Shown here: positions 42,363 to 50,873 of the stretch, piece by piece | How the letters are laid out: the number at the start of each line of letters is the position of its first letter | Position numbering within the stretch: the stretch's first letter is position 1 | Assembly (NCBI RefSeq): GCF_009733845.1 | Contig: NZ_WNXZ01000003.1 | Location: 434,001-498,000, forward strand | Reading direction: 5' to 3' | Length of the DNA: 64,000 nucleotides | Source of the DNA: Pseudactinotalea terrae | Lineage (GTDB): Bacteria > Actinomycetota > Actinomycetes > Actinomycetales > Beutenbergiaceae | Translations under genes and position numbers: made by a program | Notes under the pieces: model-generated | Database searches by the model: none | What the model was told of the DNA's origin: nothing | The model's input: only the letters and a program-made list of their open reading frames with translations

Positions 42363-42953
42363 ATGCTGGGCATGGACCTGGATCTTCACCTCACCGGGAA
42401 CGAGGCGGCCGACCGGCTGCTCTCGGAGGACCCGCTCGCACTGCTGCTGGGGATGCTGCTCGACCAGCAGATGACGATGGAGGCTGCCTTCGCCGGTCCT
42501 CGCAAGCTCGCCGACCGCATCGGTGACCTGGATGCCGGGGCCATCGCCGCGATGGATCCCGAGGAGTTCGCCGCCATCTGCGCCACCCCTCCGGCCGTGC
42601 ACCGGTTCCCCGGCTCGATGGCAGGGCGCATCCAGGCGGTCTGCGCCGTGATCGCCGAGGAGTACGACAACGACGCCGCCGGCATCTGGACCGCGGGGGA
42701 GCCCGATGGCCGCGAGGTGCTGCGCCGACTGAAGGCGCTCCCGGGCTTCGGCGACCAGAAGGCGCGCATCTTCCTGGCGCTGCTCGGCAAGCAGGTCGGC
42801 GTGCAGGCAGCGGGGTGGCGCGAGGCGGCCGGCGACTACGGCACCGAGGGCTCCCACCGCTCGGTGGCCGACGTCGTCGACGGCGCATCCCTCGCGCAGG
42901 TGCGCGAGTACAAGAAGGCAGCCAAGGCAGCCGCTCGCGCAGCGAAGTCTTGA
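42363..42953 (+). CDS. HhH-GPD family base-excision-repair-like protein
   Basis: A 196-residue protein matching the TIGR03252 HhH-GPD family. LTGNEAADRLLSEDPLALLLGMLLDQQMTMEAAF begins the helical fold, and LKALPGFGDQKARIFLALLGKQ is the helix-hairpin-helix. The catalytic lysine or aspartate of true DNA glycosylases cannot be assigned, so enzymatic activity is uncertain. ATG 42363 has GAGGT 8 nt upstream; the ATG at 42372 is an alternative. Confidence 0.7.
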   Translation: MLGMDLDLHLTGNEAADRLLSEDPLALLLGMLLDQQMTMEAAFAGPRKLADRIGDLDAGAIAAMDPEEFAAICATPPAVHRFPGSMAGRIQAVCAVIAEEYDNDAAGIWTAGEPDGREVLRRLKALPGFGDQKARIFLALLGKQVGVQAAGWREAAGDYGTEGSHRSVADVVDGASLAQVREYKKAAKAAARAAKS

Positions 42954-43088
42954 CCCGCCCGAGGCCGCGAAATCCTGCGGTAGGGAGACCGCCACCACAC
43001 CGCGCGTGAACATCATGTGAAGTCACGGCGCGTCGCGTCGTATCGATTCGACCCGGCGCGCCCGGACCTGTCACACTTGGCGACGACA

Positions 43089-43100
43089 CGAAACGTTTCG
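43089..43100. promoter_or_regulatory. LacI-type operator-like palindrome before the MFS exporter
   Basis: CGAAACGTTTCG is a perfect 12-bp palindrome of the kind bound by LacI/GalR-family repressors. It starts 33 bp before the start of the MFS gene. No regulator gene is adjacent, so a trans-acting or global LacI-type factor would be needed. Confidence 0.6.
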
Positions 43101-43121
43101 ACTTCAGAAGTTGCCGCCCGC

Positions 43122-44396
43122 ATGACGACGATCTCCGCCCGCCCTCAGCCCATCCCTGTCGCACCCGTTGACGCGGTCGCCGTCGTCGCACCCCGAAGCA
43201 AGATGTGGACCTTCAAGCTGGTCCTGCTGCTCGGCTCGATGTGCGCGATCGGTGCCTTCACCACGGACACGTACCTGCCCTCGCTGCCCGAGGTGGCCGC
43301 TGACCTCGGCACCACCGAGGCGAGCGCCGCGTTCACGATCACCGCCACCCTCATCGGTGGCGCGCTCGGCCAGTTCATCATCGGCCCGCTCTCGGACCGG
43401 TTCGGCCGCCGCGCACCGGTGATGATCGGCCTCCTCGTCCACATCGTCGCCTCGCTGCTGTGCATCGCCGTGATGGACGTGGTGCCGCTGATCGCGCTCC
43501 GGATCATCCAGGGCATCGGCAACGCAGCGGCCGGCGTCACGGCGATGGCGATCATCCGGGACCGGCTCACTGGCTCCGAGGCGTCCGCCGTCCTGTCCCG
43601 CCTGATGCTGGTCATCGGCGTCGCTCCGATGCTCGCGCCGACGATCGGTGGCGCCATCGCCCAGACGTGGGGCTGGCGTGCGGTGTTCGTGTTCCTCGCA
43701 CTGTTCGGCGTCGCGCTCCTGGGCATCGTGTGGAAGTTCATGCCCGAGACGCTGCCGCCCGCGAACCGCCTCACCAGCACCCGCGCGGTCGCCACCTCCT
43801 ACAGAGTCCTCGTGAAGGACCCGACCTTCCTCGCGTTCGCGCTGCTGCCCGGTCTGACGATGGCCGCGGTGTTCTCCTACGTCGCCGCCTCGCCGTTCGT
43901 GATCCGCGTGGGATACGGGCTGACCGAGAGCCAGTTCGCGCTGCTGTTCGCGGTGGTCGGCCTGGGCCTGGTCATCGGCTCCCAGATCAACGCCACCCTG
44001 GTGCGTCGCTTCTCGCCGATCCGGCTGCTTCGCCTCGCCACCCCGCTGACGATGCTGTTCGCCGTTGCCGTGTTCGTGGTCACACTGACCGGGTTCGGTG
44101 GGCTGGTCGGGCTGATCGTGCCGCTCTGGCTGATGTTCGCCGCCGCCTCGATGGTCTCGCCCAACGCCTCGACGCTCGCGCTGCAGCGCCACGGTGAGCG
44201 CGCCGGCTCGGCCGCGGCCCTGATCGGCGTCTCGCAGTCCGGTGTCGCGGCGACCGTGGCGCCGCTCGTGAGCGTCTTCGGTGGCGACTCCGCCGCGATG
44301 GGCGCCGTGATCCTCGGCGCCGCGGTGGTGGGGCTGCTCGTGCTCGTCGCCACCGGCGCCTACCGCCGCGGCGGCTGGGAGACCTCGGTCGCCTGA
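43122..44396 (+). CDS. Bcr/CflA-family MFS multidrug exporter
   Basis: A 424-residue, 12-helix major facilitator. The first pair of helices contains GAFTTDTYLPSLPEVAADL (a Bcr/CflA signature), motif A is GPLSDRFGRRAPVMIGL, and motif C is MLVIGVAPMLAPTIGGAI. It is expected to be a proton-driven drug exporter. The DNA just upstream holds the LacI-type palindrome at 43089-43100. ATG 43122. Confidence 0.87.
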   Translation: MTTISARPQPIPVAPVDAVAVVAPRSKMWTFKLVLLLGSMCAIGAFTTDTYLPSLPEVAADLGTTEASAAFTITATLIGGALGQFIIGPLSDRFGRRAPVMIGLLVHIVASLLCIAVMDVVPLIALRIIQGIGNAAAGVTAMAIIRDRLTGSEASAVLSRLMLVIGVAPMLAPTIGGAIAQTWGWRAVFVFLALFGVALLGIVWKFMPETLPPANRLTSTRAVATSYRVLVKDPTFLAFALLPGLTMAAVFSYVAASPFVIRVGYGLTESQFALLFAVVGLGLVIGSQINATLVRRFSPIRLLRLATPLTMLFAVAVFVVTLTGFGGLVGLIVPLWLMFAAASMVSPNASTLALQRHGERAGSAAALIGVSQSGVAATVAPLVSVFGGDSAAMGAVILGAAVVGLLVLVATGAYRRGGWETSVA

Positions 44397-44430
44397 GCGG
44401 AATCAGCTCGCCTCGGTCGGCTCGACCGCC

Positions 44431-44436
44431 TAGCGT
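44431..44436 (+). promoter_or_regulatory. Candidate -10 element (TAGCGT), leaderless DUF2087 gene
   Basis: TAGCGT ends 6 nt before GTG 44443. Confidence 0.45.
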
Positions 44437-44442
44437 CGCCGT

Positions 44443-44994
44443 GTGACTCCCGACGACGTCCGCGCACTCTCGCGCGCCGCCTCCCAGCTCGCAGCGCTCG
44501 CCCAGCCCGATGTCGCAGCCGTGGTTGCGGCACTGCCGCGCAGGCCAGGCTCGACGGCGACCCTCACCGATCTCGGGGAGGGCAGCGGCCTCGAGATGCG
44601 GGCCCTGGGCAAGGCGATCGCACGCGCCCGGGACGCGGGGATCGTCCGGGTCGAGGGAGACCGGATCGGCGCGGACCAGAGGGGCCCGAGTGACGCCGTC
44701 GCCCATCTCGTGGCGCTGACACCGCTCGGCGCGCTGCTGGTCGACCGGCCCGAGCTCGCTGCGGGCACGCCCTACGGGTTCATCCACGGCGTGCCCTCGG
44801 GCGATCACGCGCAGGATCTCCTCGCGCTCCTCGCAGCCCAGCTGCCCACCACGGAGCTCAGCGAGGCGGAGGTGACCGCCCAGCTGAGCATGTTCGGTGA
44901 CGACCCGGCCGGGCTGCGCCGGGCACTGGTGGACTCGGGACTGCTCTGGCGCACGCTCGACGGCGCCCGCTACCAGCGTCAGGACCAGCGCTGA
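44443..44994 (+). CDS. DUF2087 domain-containing protein
   Basis: A 183-residue protein. The C-terminal 60 residues (LLALLAAQLPTTELSEAEVTAQLSMFGDDPAGLRRALVDSGLLWRTLDGARY) match DUF2087, a small domain often fused to winged-helix regulators. The N-terminal half (STATLTDLGEGSGLEMRALGKAIARARDAGIVRVEG) looks like a winged helix-turn-helix. It is a probable transcriptional regulator of unknown target; the flanking exporter and aldehyde dehydrogenase are candidates. Confidence 0.65.
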   Translation: MTPDDVRALSRAASQLAALAQPDVAAVVAALPRRPGSTATLTDLGEGSGLEMRALGKAIARARDAGIVRVEGDRIGADQRGPSDAVAHLVALTPLGALLVDRPELAAGTPYGFIHGVPSGDHAQDLLALLAAQLPTTELSEAEVTAQLSMFGDDPAGLRRALVDSGLLWRTLDGARYQRQDQR

Positions 44995-45040
44995 CGCTCA
45001 GGCGCGCCACGTCGTGGTGCCGACTCCCAGCGAGCGTGCC

Positions 45041-45046
45041 TAAGGT
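45041..45046 (+). promoter_or_regulatory. Candidate -10 element (TAAGGT), leaderless aldehyde dehydrogenase gene
   Basis: TAAGGT ends 6 nt before ATG 45053. Confidence 0.45.
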
Positions 45047-45052
45047 GTCTGC

Positions 45053-46549
45053 ATGAGTGCGACCACCACGTCCACCCCGATGTCGGAGGTGCTCGCTCTT
45101 CAGCGGGCGGCCTTCCACCGTGACGGTCCGCCGTCGGCCGCGGTCAGGCGCGACCGCATCGACCGGTTCGCGCACGCGGTGCTCGACAACACCGACGCGA
45201 TCGTCGACGCGATCTCGTCCGACTTCGGCTTCCGCGGCGAGGTGACCACCCTGGTCGCCGACATCGTCGCGTTCACCGCCGAGGTCGAGATCCAGCGCGC
45301 CGGGCTCGGGCGCTGGATGAGACCGCGAGCTGGTGGCGGGCGGCTGGCCGGCGCCGCGATGCGGCTCGCCGGGCTGCGCGCCCAGATCGTGCCGACCCCG
45401 CTGGGCGTCGTGGGCGTGATGGGCATGTGGAACTTCCCGCTGACGCTGACCGCTGTCCCGGCGCTGACCGCGCTCGCGGCCGGGAACCGCGTGATGATCA
45501 AGATGTCGGAGCGGGTGCCGCGCACCGCGGAGGTGCTCGCGAACGCCTGGCACGACGCGTTCGACGTCGAGGAGGTCGCCGTCGTCACCGGTGGCCTCGA
45601 GGTGAGCCAGGAGTTCGCCGCGCTCGACCTCGACCACCTGTTCTTCACCGGTTCCGCCGACGTCGGCAGCAAGATCATGGCGGCCGCGGCCTCGCGGCTG
45701 ACCCCGGTCACGCTCGAGCTCGGCGGCAAGAATCCGGTGATCATCTCCGAGCCGGCGGCGGCGCGGCGCGAGTCGATGCGCAGCGCCGCAGCCCGGGTGG
45801 CGGCGGCACGCATCCAGAACGGCGGGCAGGCCTGCATCAACCCCGACGAGGTCTACGTGCCCTCCTCGGCAGCGCGGCTCTTCGTGCAGGACGTCTTCTC
45901 CGCCTGGGGCGAGACCGTGCCCGACATCATCGAGTCGGGCCAGATGACCACGCTGATCGACGACGCCGCCTTCGATCGCGTCGTCGGACTCCTCGAGGAC
46001 GCGGCCGCCAAGGGCGCGCAGGTGATCAGGTCGGTCTCCTCCGATGCCGCGGGTGAGGACGCGATGCGGCGCGAGCGAGTGATGCCGCCCGTCGTGGTGC
46101 TCGGCGTCACCGACGAGATGCGCATCGACCACGAAGAGGTCTTCGGCCCCGTGCTCGCCGTGCACACCTATGACGACGTGGCCGAGGTGTTCGACCGCCT
46201 CGCCGCACGCCCGGCGCCGCTGGTGGCGAGCTGGTTCGGCCCCGACGACGAGGACTTCCGCGCCTTCGTGGCGCGCACGCGCTCCGGTGGGGTAGCCCGC
46301 AACGACTGGGCCCTGAGCTCGTTCACGCCGGGTCTGCCGTTCGGCGGCGTGGGCAGATCCGGGATGGGGAGCTACCACGGCCGTGCGGGCTTCGACCGGT
46401 TCACCCACCAGCGCTCCGTGGTGGGCTCGAACCTCCCGGTATCGATCACCCAGTTCACGGGTCCCCTCGTGGACGCGCGCGTGCAGGACGCGCTGCGAGC
46501 CGGCGTCGACGCCTACCGCCGGCTGCTGCGCACCCGCCTGCGCGGCTGA
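45053..46549 (+). CDS. Coniferyl-aldehyde dehydrogenase-like ALDH
   Basis: A 498-residue NAD(P)-dependent aldehyde dehydrogenase. The catalytic residues are the glutamate in TLELGGKNPVII and the cysteine in QNGGQACINPDEVYV; FFTGSADVGSKIM is the cofactor-binding loop. The N-terminal features (LQRAAFHRDGPPSAAVRRDRIDRF and short ALDH length with membrane-affine helix) resemble coniferyl-aldehyde dehydrogenases, although substrate cannot be assigned. The last 30 residues (VDARVQDALRAGVDAYRRLLRT) suggest an amphipathic helix. Confidence 0.75.
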   Translation: MSATTTSTPMSEVLALQRAAFHRDGPPSAAVRRDRIDRFAHAVLDNTDAIVDAISSDFGFRGEVTTLVADIVAFTAEVEIQRAGLGRWMRPRAGGGRLAGAAMRLAGLRAQIVPTPLGVVGVMGMWNFPLTLTAVPALTALAAGNRVMIKMSERVPRTAEVLANAWHDAFDVEEVAVVTGGLEVSQEFAALDLDHLFFTGSADVGSKIMAAAASRLTPVTLELGGKNPVIISEPAAARRESMRSAAARVAAARIQNGGQACINPDEVYVPSSAARLFVQDVFSAWGETVPDIIESGQMTTLIDDAAFDRVVGLLEDAAAKGAQVIRSVSSDAAGEDAMRRERVMPPVVVLGVTDEMRIDHEEVFGPVLAVHTYDDVAEVFDRLAARPAPLVASWFGPDDEDFRAFVARTRSGGVARNDWALSSFTPGLPFGGVGRSGMGSYHGRAGFDRFTHQRSVVGSNLPVSITQFTGPLVDARVQDALRAGVDAYRRLLRTRLRG

Positions 46550-46571
46550 CTCCACCTCCGCCGACTTGAGG

Positions 46572-47870
46572 TCAGGGTTGGGGGTCGGCTGCGTCGTAGC
46601 GGACCAGGCGGCGCCCGATCGTGCCCGCCAGCAGGATCACGACAGCCACGCACGCCGCCCCGCCGATCACCGCCGCCGCGCCCTCCCCGAACCGCGAGGC
46701 GAGCGCGCCCACGGTGAGGTCGCCCAGGCGCGGCCCGCCCGCCACGACGACGATGAACACACCCTGCAGCCGCCCTCGCATCGCGTCGGGGGTGGCAGCC
46801 TGCAGCACCGACTGGCGGAAGATCGAGGAGATCGAGTCGGCTGCGCCGGCCAGCGCGAGCAGGCCGAGCGCGATCGCGAGCGCCCATCCGATCGTGCCGT
46901 CCGGGCGGTCAGCCCCGACCGACATCAACAGCGCCCCGAAGCCGATCGTTGACGCCGCGAACACGAGGATCGCGACCACGATGACGGCGCCCTGGCGGCG
47001 TACGTGCACCAGCCCGCCCGAGAGCACCCCGGCGAGCACGGCGCCGACGGCGATCGCCGCCGTCAGGTACCCGGTGGTGGTCTCACCGCCGCCCAGCACG
47101 AGGACCCCGACGGCGGGGAACAGCACCCGTGGCATCGCCAGGATCATCGCGCTCATGTCGAGCAGGAACGTCATGCGCAGGTTGGGTCGGGTGCCGAGGT
47201 AGCGCAGGCCCTCGATCACCGAGCGCAGCCCCACGCCCTTGCGTGGGGGAGCGGCCACGCCGTCGCTGGGCTCGGGCGGGACATCCGGGAGTCGCCACAA
47301 CGCATACAGCGAGGCGCCGAACAGCACCACGTCCACCGTGTACGCGGCCTCGAACGAGTGCCACGCCACGAGCGCGGCCCCCAGCAGCGGACCGCCGGTC
47401 AGCGCGACGTTCCACGCGAGGGTCTGCAGCGCGAGCGCAGCAGGCAGCTGATCGAGCGGGATCAGCCGGGGGATGATCGCCGACCGGGCCGGGTTGTTGA
47501 CCGCCGATGCCGCCGACTGCAGCCCCACCAGCACGTACAGCAGCCACACCGAGCGCAGGTCGAGCCACGCCTGCAGCGCGATCGCCACCGTGACCACGAA
47601 GAGCACGCTCGAGGCGATCAGCGCGACCTTGCGCCGGTCGAACGCGTCCACCAAGGCACCGCCGTACAGGCCGAGCACCACCAGCGGCACCAGCGCGAAC
47701 AGGCCCAGCACGCCGACCGCGAACGTGTCCTGGGTGAGGGCGTACACCTGCAGCCCCACCGCGACGGCGGTCAGCTGGGTGCCGATGTTCGAGATCCCCA
47801 GGCCCCACCACAGGCGCCGGAATGCGGGACTGCTCCGCAACGGCGTCAGGTCGGCGAGCAGTCGGGCCAC
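46572..47870 (-). CDS. MFS transporter (EntS-like)
   Basis: A 432-residue, 12-helix MFS. GISNIGTQLTAVAVGLQVYALTQDTFAVGVLGLFALVPLVVLGLYGGALVDAFDRRKVALIASS carries motif A in the EntS/MFS_3 style used by siderophore and other exporters. No siderophore genes are near. The GTG start has TAGGCT 8 nt upstream on the minus strand. Converges with the ALDH gene and diverges from prfB. Confidence 0.82.
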   Translation of the reverse strand: MARLLADLTPLRSSPAFRRLWWGLGISNIGTQLTAVAVGLQVYALTQDTFAVGVLGLFALVPLVVLGLYGGALVDAFDRRKVALIASSVLFVVTVAIALQAWLDLRSVWLLYVLVGLQSAASAVNNPARSAIIPRLIPLDQLPAALALQTLAWNVALTGGPLLGAALVAWHSFEAAYTVDVVLFGASLYALWRLPDVPPEPSDGVAAPPRKGVGLRSVIEGLRYLGTRPNLRMTFLLDMSAMILAMPRVLFPAVGVLVLGGGETTTGYLTAAIAVGAVLAGVLSGGLVHVRRQGAVIVVAILVFAASTIGFGALLMSVGADRPDGTIGWALAIALGLLALAGAADSISSIFRQSVLQAATPDAMRGRLQGVFIVVVAGGPRLGDLTVGALASRFGEGAAAVIGGAACVAVVILLAGTIGRRLVRYDAADPQP

Positions 47871-47962
47871 GGACGCTGAGCCTAAGCTGCGCCGCGTCGG
47901 CGGACCGCTGCCGGCCGCAACGTGGGAGGGGACCGGGCTGGGCTCGCGTAACCTAGCGAACC

Positions 47963-49072
47963 GTGGCTACTGACTTTCCTGCCGAGATCGCGGCCCTGCG
48001 CGGCACGCTCGACCAGATCCTCGCCGTCTCCAAGCCGGAGGAGCTGGAGCGGCAGATCGCCGAGCTGTCCGAGCAGGCGGCCGCGCCGGACCTCTGGGAC
48101 GACCCCGAGGCCGCGCAGGTGGTCACCAGCAGGCTGAGCCACACCCAGTCCGAGCGAGACCGGTTGCGCGAGATCGGCGCCCGCATCGACGACCTCGGCG
48201 CGCTCGTCGAGCTCGCCCAGGAGGAGGCCGACGACGACACCCTCGCCGAGGCCGAGTCCGAGCTGGAGTCGCTGCGCTCGGCGATGTCCGAGCTCGAGGT
48301 ACGCACCCTGCTCGCGGGCGAGTTCGACCCGCGCGAGGCCGTGGTCACGATCCGCGCAGGCGCCGGCGGCGTCGACGCCGCCGACTTCGCCGAGATGCTC
48401 ATGCGCATGTACCTGCGCTGGGCCGAGCGCAAGGGGTACCCGACCAAGGTCATGGACACCCACTACGCCGAGGAGGCGGGCCTGAAGTCGGCCACGTTCG
48501 AGGTCAACGCCCCGTACGCGTTCGGGACGCTCTCGGTCGAGGCGGGCACCCACCGCCTCGTCCGGATCAGCCCCTTCGACAACCAGGGCCGCCGGCAGAC
48601 CTCGTTCGCCGCCGTCGAGGTGATCCCGCTGATCGAGCAGAACGACAGCATCGAGATCCCCGAGTCGGAGCTCAAGGTCGATGTGTTCCGCTCCTCCGGC
48701 CCCGGCGGCCAGAGCGTCAACACGACCGACTCCGCCGTCCGCATGACCCACATCCCCACCGGCATCGTCGTCTCGATGCAGAACGAGAAGTCGCAGATCC
48801 AGAACCGCGCCGCGGCCCTGCGCGTCATGCAGTCCCGACTGCTGCTGCTGCGCCGCGAGCAGGAGGCCGCGACCAAGAAGGAGCTCGCCGGCGACGTCAA
48901 GGCCTCGTGGGGCGACCAGATGCGCTCCTACGTGCTGCAGCCCTACCAGATGGTCAAGGACCTGCGCACCGAGCACGAGTCGGGCAACACCAGCGGTGTC
49001 TTCGACGGCGAGATCGACGACTTCATCAACGCTGGGATCCGCTGGCGCCGCCAGAGCGCCGACGCGTCCTAG
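47963..49072 (+). CDS. prfB: Peptide chain release factor 2
   Basis: A 369-residue RF2. GGQ motif [17 protein letters not shown]; the codon-recognition loop reads [13 protein letters not shown], where SPF recognises UGA. The gene is read in one continuous frame: the programmed +1 frameshift that controls prfB in many bacteria is not present. Start GTG 47963, with TAACCT 8 nt upstream as a possible -10. It lies immediately before ftsE, a common actinobacterial order. Confidence 0.95.
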   Translation: MATDFPAEIAALRGTLDQILAVSKPEELERQIAELSEQAAAPDLWDDPEAAQVVTSRLSHTQSERDRLREIGARIDDLGALVELAQEEADDDTLAEAESELESLRSAMSELEVRTLLAGEFDPREAVVTIRAGAGGVDAADFAEMLMRMYLRWAERKGYPTKVMDTHYAEEAGLKSATFEVNAPYAFGTLSVEAGTHRLVRISPFDNQGRRQTSFAAVEVIPLIEQNDSIEIPESELKVDVFRSSGPGGQSVNTTDSAVRMTHIPTGIVVSMQNEKSQIQNRAAALRVMQSRLLLLRREQEAATKKELAGDVKASWGDQMRSYVLQPYQMVKDLRTEHESGNTSGVFDGEIDDFINAGIRWRRQSADAS

Positions 49073-49189
49073 GGGCAGTGGGGTGCCTCACCCCGGCGTG
49101 TCGAGGCGGGATCCTCGCCGAACGCTGCCTAGCGTGGGCGATGGCCGGACACCTGTACTTCCCCATCCTCGATCCCGGCCGAGAAGCCA

Positions 49190-49885
49190 GTGATCCGGTT
49201 CGACAACGTCTCCAAGGTCTACGCCCGCGGGCACAGGCCCGCCCTCGACCAGGTATCGGTCGAGGTCGAGCGTGGTGAGTTCGTGTTCCTCGTCGGCGCC
49301 TCGGGCTCCGGCAAGTCCACGTTCCTGCGACTCGTGCACCGCGAAGAGCGCCCCACCTCCGGTGGCGTGTTCGTGGCCGGCCGCGACCTGTCACGGATCT
49401 CGTCGTGGAAGGTGCCGCAGCTGCGCCGCCAGATCGGTGTGGTGTTCCAGGACTTCCGGCTGCTGGGGAACAAGAACGTCTTCGACAACGTCGCGATCGC
49501 GATGCAGGTGATCGGCAAGCCGCGTCACCAGGTGATGAGCGCCGTGCCCGAGACCATCGAGATGGTCGGTCTCGCGGGCAAGGAGAAGCGCATGCCGAAC
49601 GAGCTCTCCGGTGGAGAGCAGCAGCGCGTGGCGATCGCGCGCGCCTTCGTCAACCGGCCGGCGATCATCCTGGCCGATGAGCCCACCGGCAACCTCGACC
49701 CGACCACGTCCGTGGGCATCATGCGGCTGCTCGAGCGGATCAACCGCACCGGCACCACCGTGGCGATGGCCACGCACGACGACGAGATCGTCGACCAGAT
49801 GCGCAAGCGCGTCATCGAGCTCGTGGACGGTCAGGTCGTCCGCGACCAGGCGCGCGGCGTCTACGGGGCGCGGGCCGAGGCATGA
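49190..49885 (+). CDS. ftsE: Cell-division ATP-binding protein FtsE
   Basis: A 231-residue ABC ATPase: Walker [10 protein letters not shown] (36-44), signature LSGGEQQR, Walker [12 protein letters not shown], and VFQDFRLL. It forms the ATPase dimer of FtsEX, which activates peptidoglycan hydrolases at the septum. GTG 49190 is the family start. A TAGCGT (49130-49135) 5 nt before an out-of-frame ATG at 49141 could give a leader ORF overlapping ftsE. Confidence 0.93.
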   Translation: MIRFDNVSKVYARGHRPALDQVSVEVERGEFVFLVGASGSGKSTFLRLVHREERPTSGGVFVAGRDLSRISSWKVPQLRRQIGVVFQDFRLLGNKNVFDNVAIAMQVIGKPRHQVMSAVPETIEMVGLAGKEKRMPNELSGGEQQRVAIARAFVNRPAIILADEPTGNLDPTTSVGIMRLLERINRTGTTVAMATHDDEIVDQMRKRVIELVDGQVVRDQARGVYGARAEA

Positions 49886-49949
49886 GAGAGACCACGCGCA
49901 CTTCTGCTCCTCCGCTGCTCTCGCCCGAACAGGTCCGCGGGGGCCGGTC

Positions 49950-50864
49950 ATGAGGCTCCGTTTCGTCCTCTCCCAGATCGGGAACGGCCTGCGGCGCAAC
50001 ATCGCCATGGCCGTCTCGGTCGTGCTCGTCACCTTCATCTCGCTGACCTTCGTCGGCGCGGCCGTGATGCTGCAGATGCAGGTCGACAAGGCCAAGGACG
50101 ACTGGTACGACCGCGTCGAGGTCAACGTGTTCCTGTGCCCCGGCGGCGAGCCCACCCAGGCCTGCCCCGCAGGCGAGGTGACCGAGGAGCAGATCGCCGA
50201 GATCCAGTCGATCCTGGAGTCCGAGGCGCTCAGCGACTACGTGCAGAACGTCTACCTGGAGTCGAAGTCCGAGGCATGGGCGTCGTTCCAGGAGCGGTTC
50301 GGCGACCAGGAGTGGGCGCAGCGCATCACCGAGGACCAGATGCAGTACTCGTTCCGGGTCAAGCTCGTGGATCCCGAGCAGTACCAGCTGATCTACGACG
50401 AGCTCTCCGGGCGCCCGGGGGTGCAGCAGGTCATCGACCAGCGCAGCATCCTGGAACCCCTGTTCCTCGTGCTCAACCGCGCCACCCTCATCTCGGTGGG
50501 TCTCGCCGTCCTGATGACCGTGACAGCGGTGCTGCTGATCACCACCACGATCCGGCTCTCGGCGATGAGCCGCCGGCGCGAGACGGAGATCATGCGACTC
50601 GTCGGTGCCTCGAACTTCTTCATCCAGCTGCCGTTCATGCTCGAGGGTGCGCTCGCAGCGCTCACCGGCGCGGTGCTGGCGGTGGGCGGCCTGTGGTTGG
50701 GTGTCCACTACATCGTGGAGGACTGGCTCGCCGAGTCGGTCCGCTTCATGCCGTTCGTCAACACGGCTGACGTGTTCACGATCGCGCCCGTTCTGGTCGC
50801 CATCGGCATCGGGCTTGCCGTGATCAGCTCCTTGGTGACCCTGAGCCGATATACGAAGGTGTAG
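49950..50864 (+). CDS. ftsX: Cell-division permease FtsX
   Basis: A 304-residue FtsX with four membrane helices (N-terminal at about 20-40, then three in the C-terminal 130 residues), a large extracytoplasmic loop (about 42-170), and RRRETEIMRLVGASNFFI, the conserved coupling helix. The loop contains the cysteine pair FLCPGGEPTQACP typical of actinobacterial FtsX and contacts the hydrolase partner, encoded 10 bp downstream. Confidence 0.92.
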   Translation: MRLRFVLSQIGNGLRRNIAMAVSVVLVTFISLTFVGAAVMLQMQVDKAKDDWYDRVEVNVFLCPGGEPTQACPAGEVTEEQIAEIQSILESEALSDYVQNVYLESKSEAWASFQERFGDQEWAQRITEDQMQYSFRVKLVDPEQYQLIYDELSGRPGVQQVIDQRSILEPLFLVLNRATLISVGLAVLMTVTAVLLITTTIRLSAMSRRRETEIMRLVGASNFFIQLPFMLEGALAALTGAVLAVGGLWLGVHYIVEDWLAESVRFMPFVNTADVFTIAPVLVAIGIGLAVISSLVTLSRYTKV

Positions 50865-50873
50865 GGCTGATTC

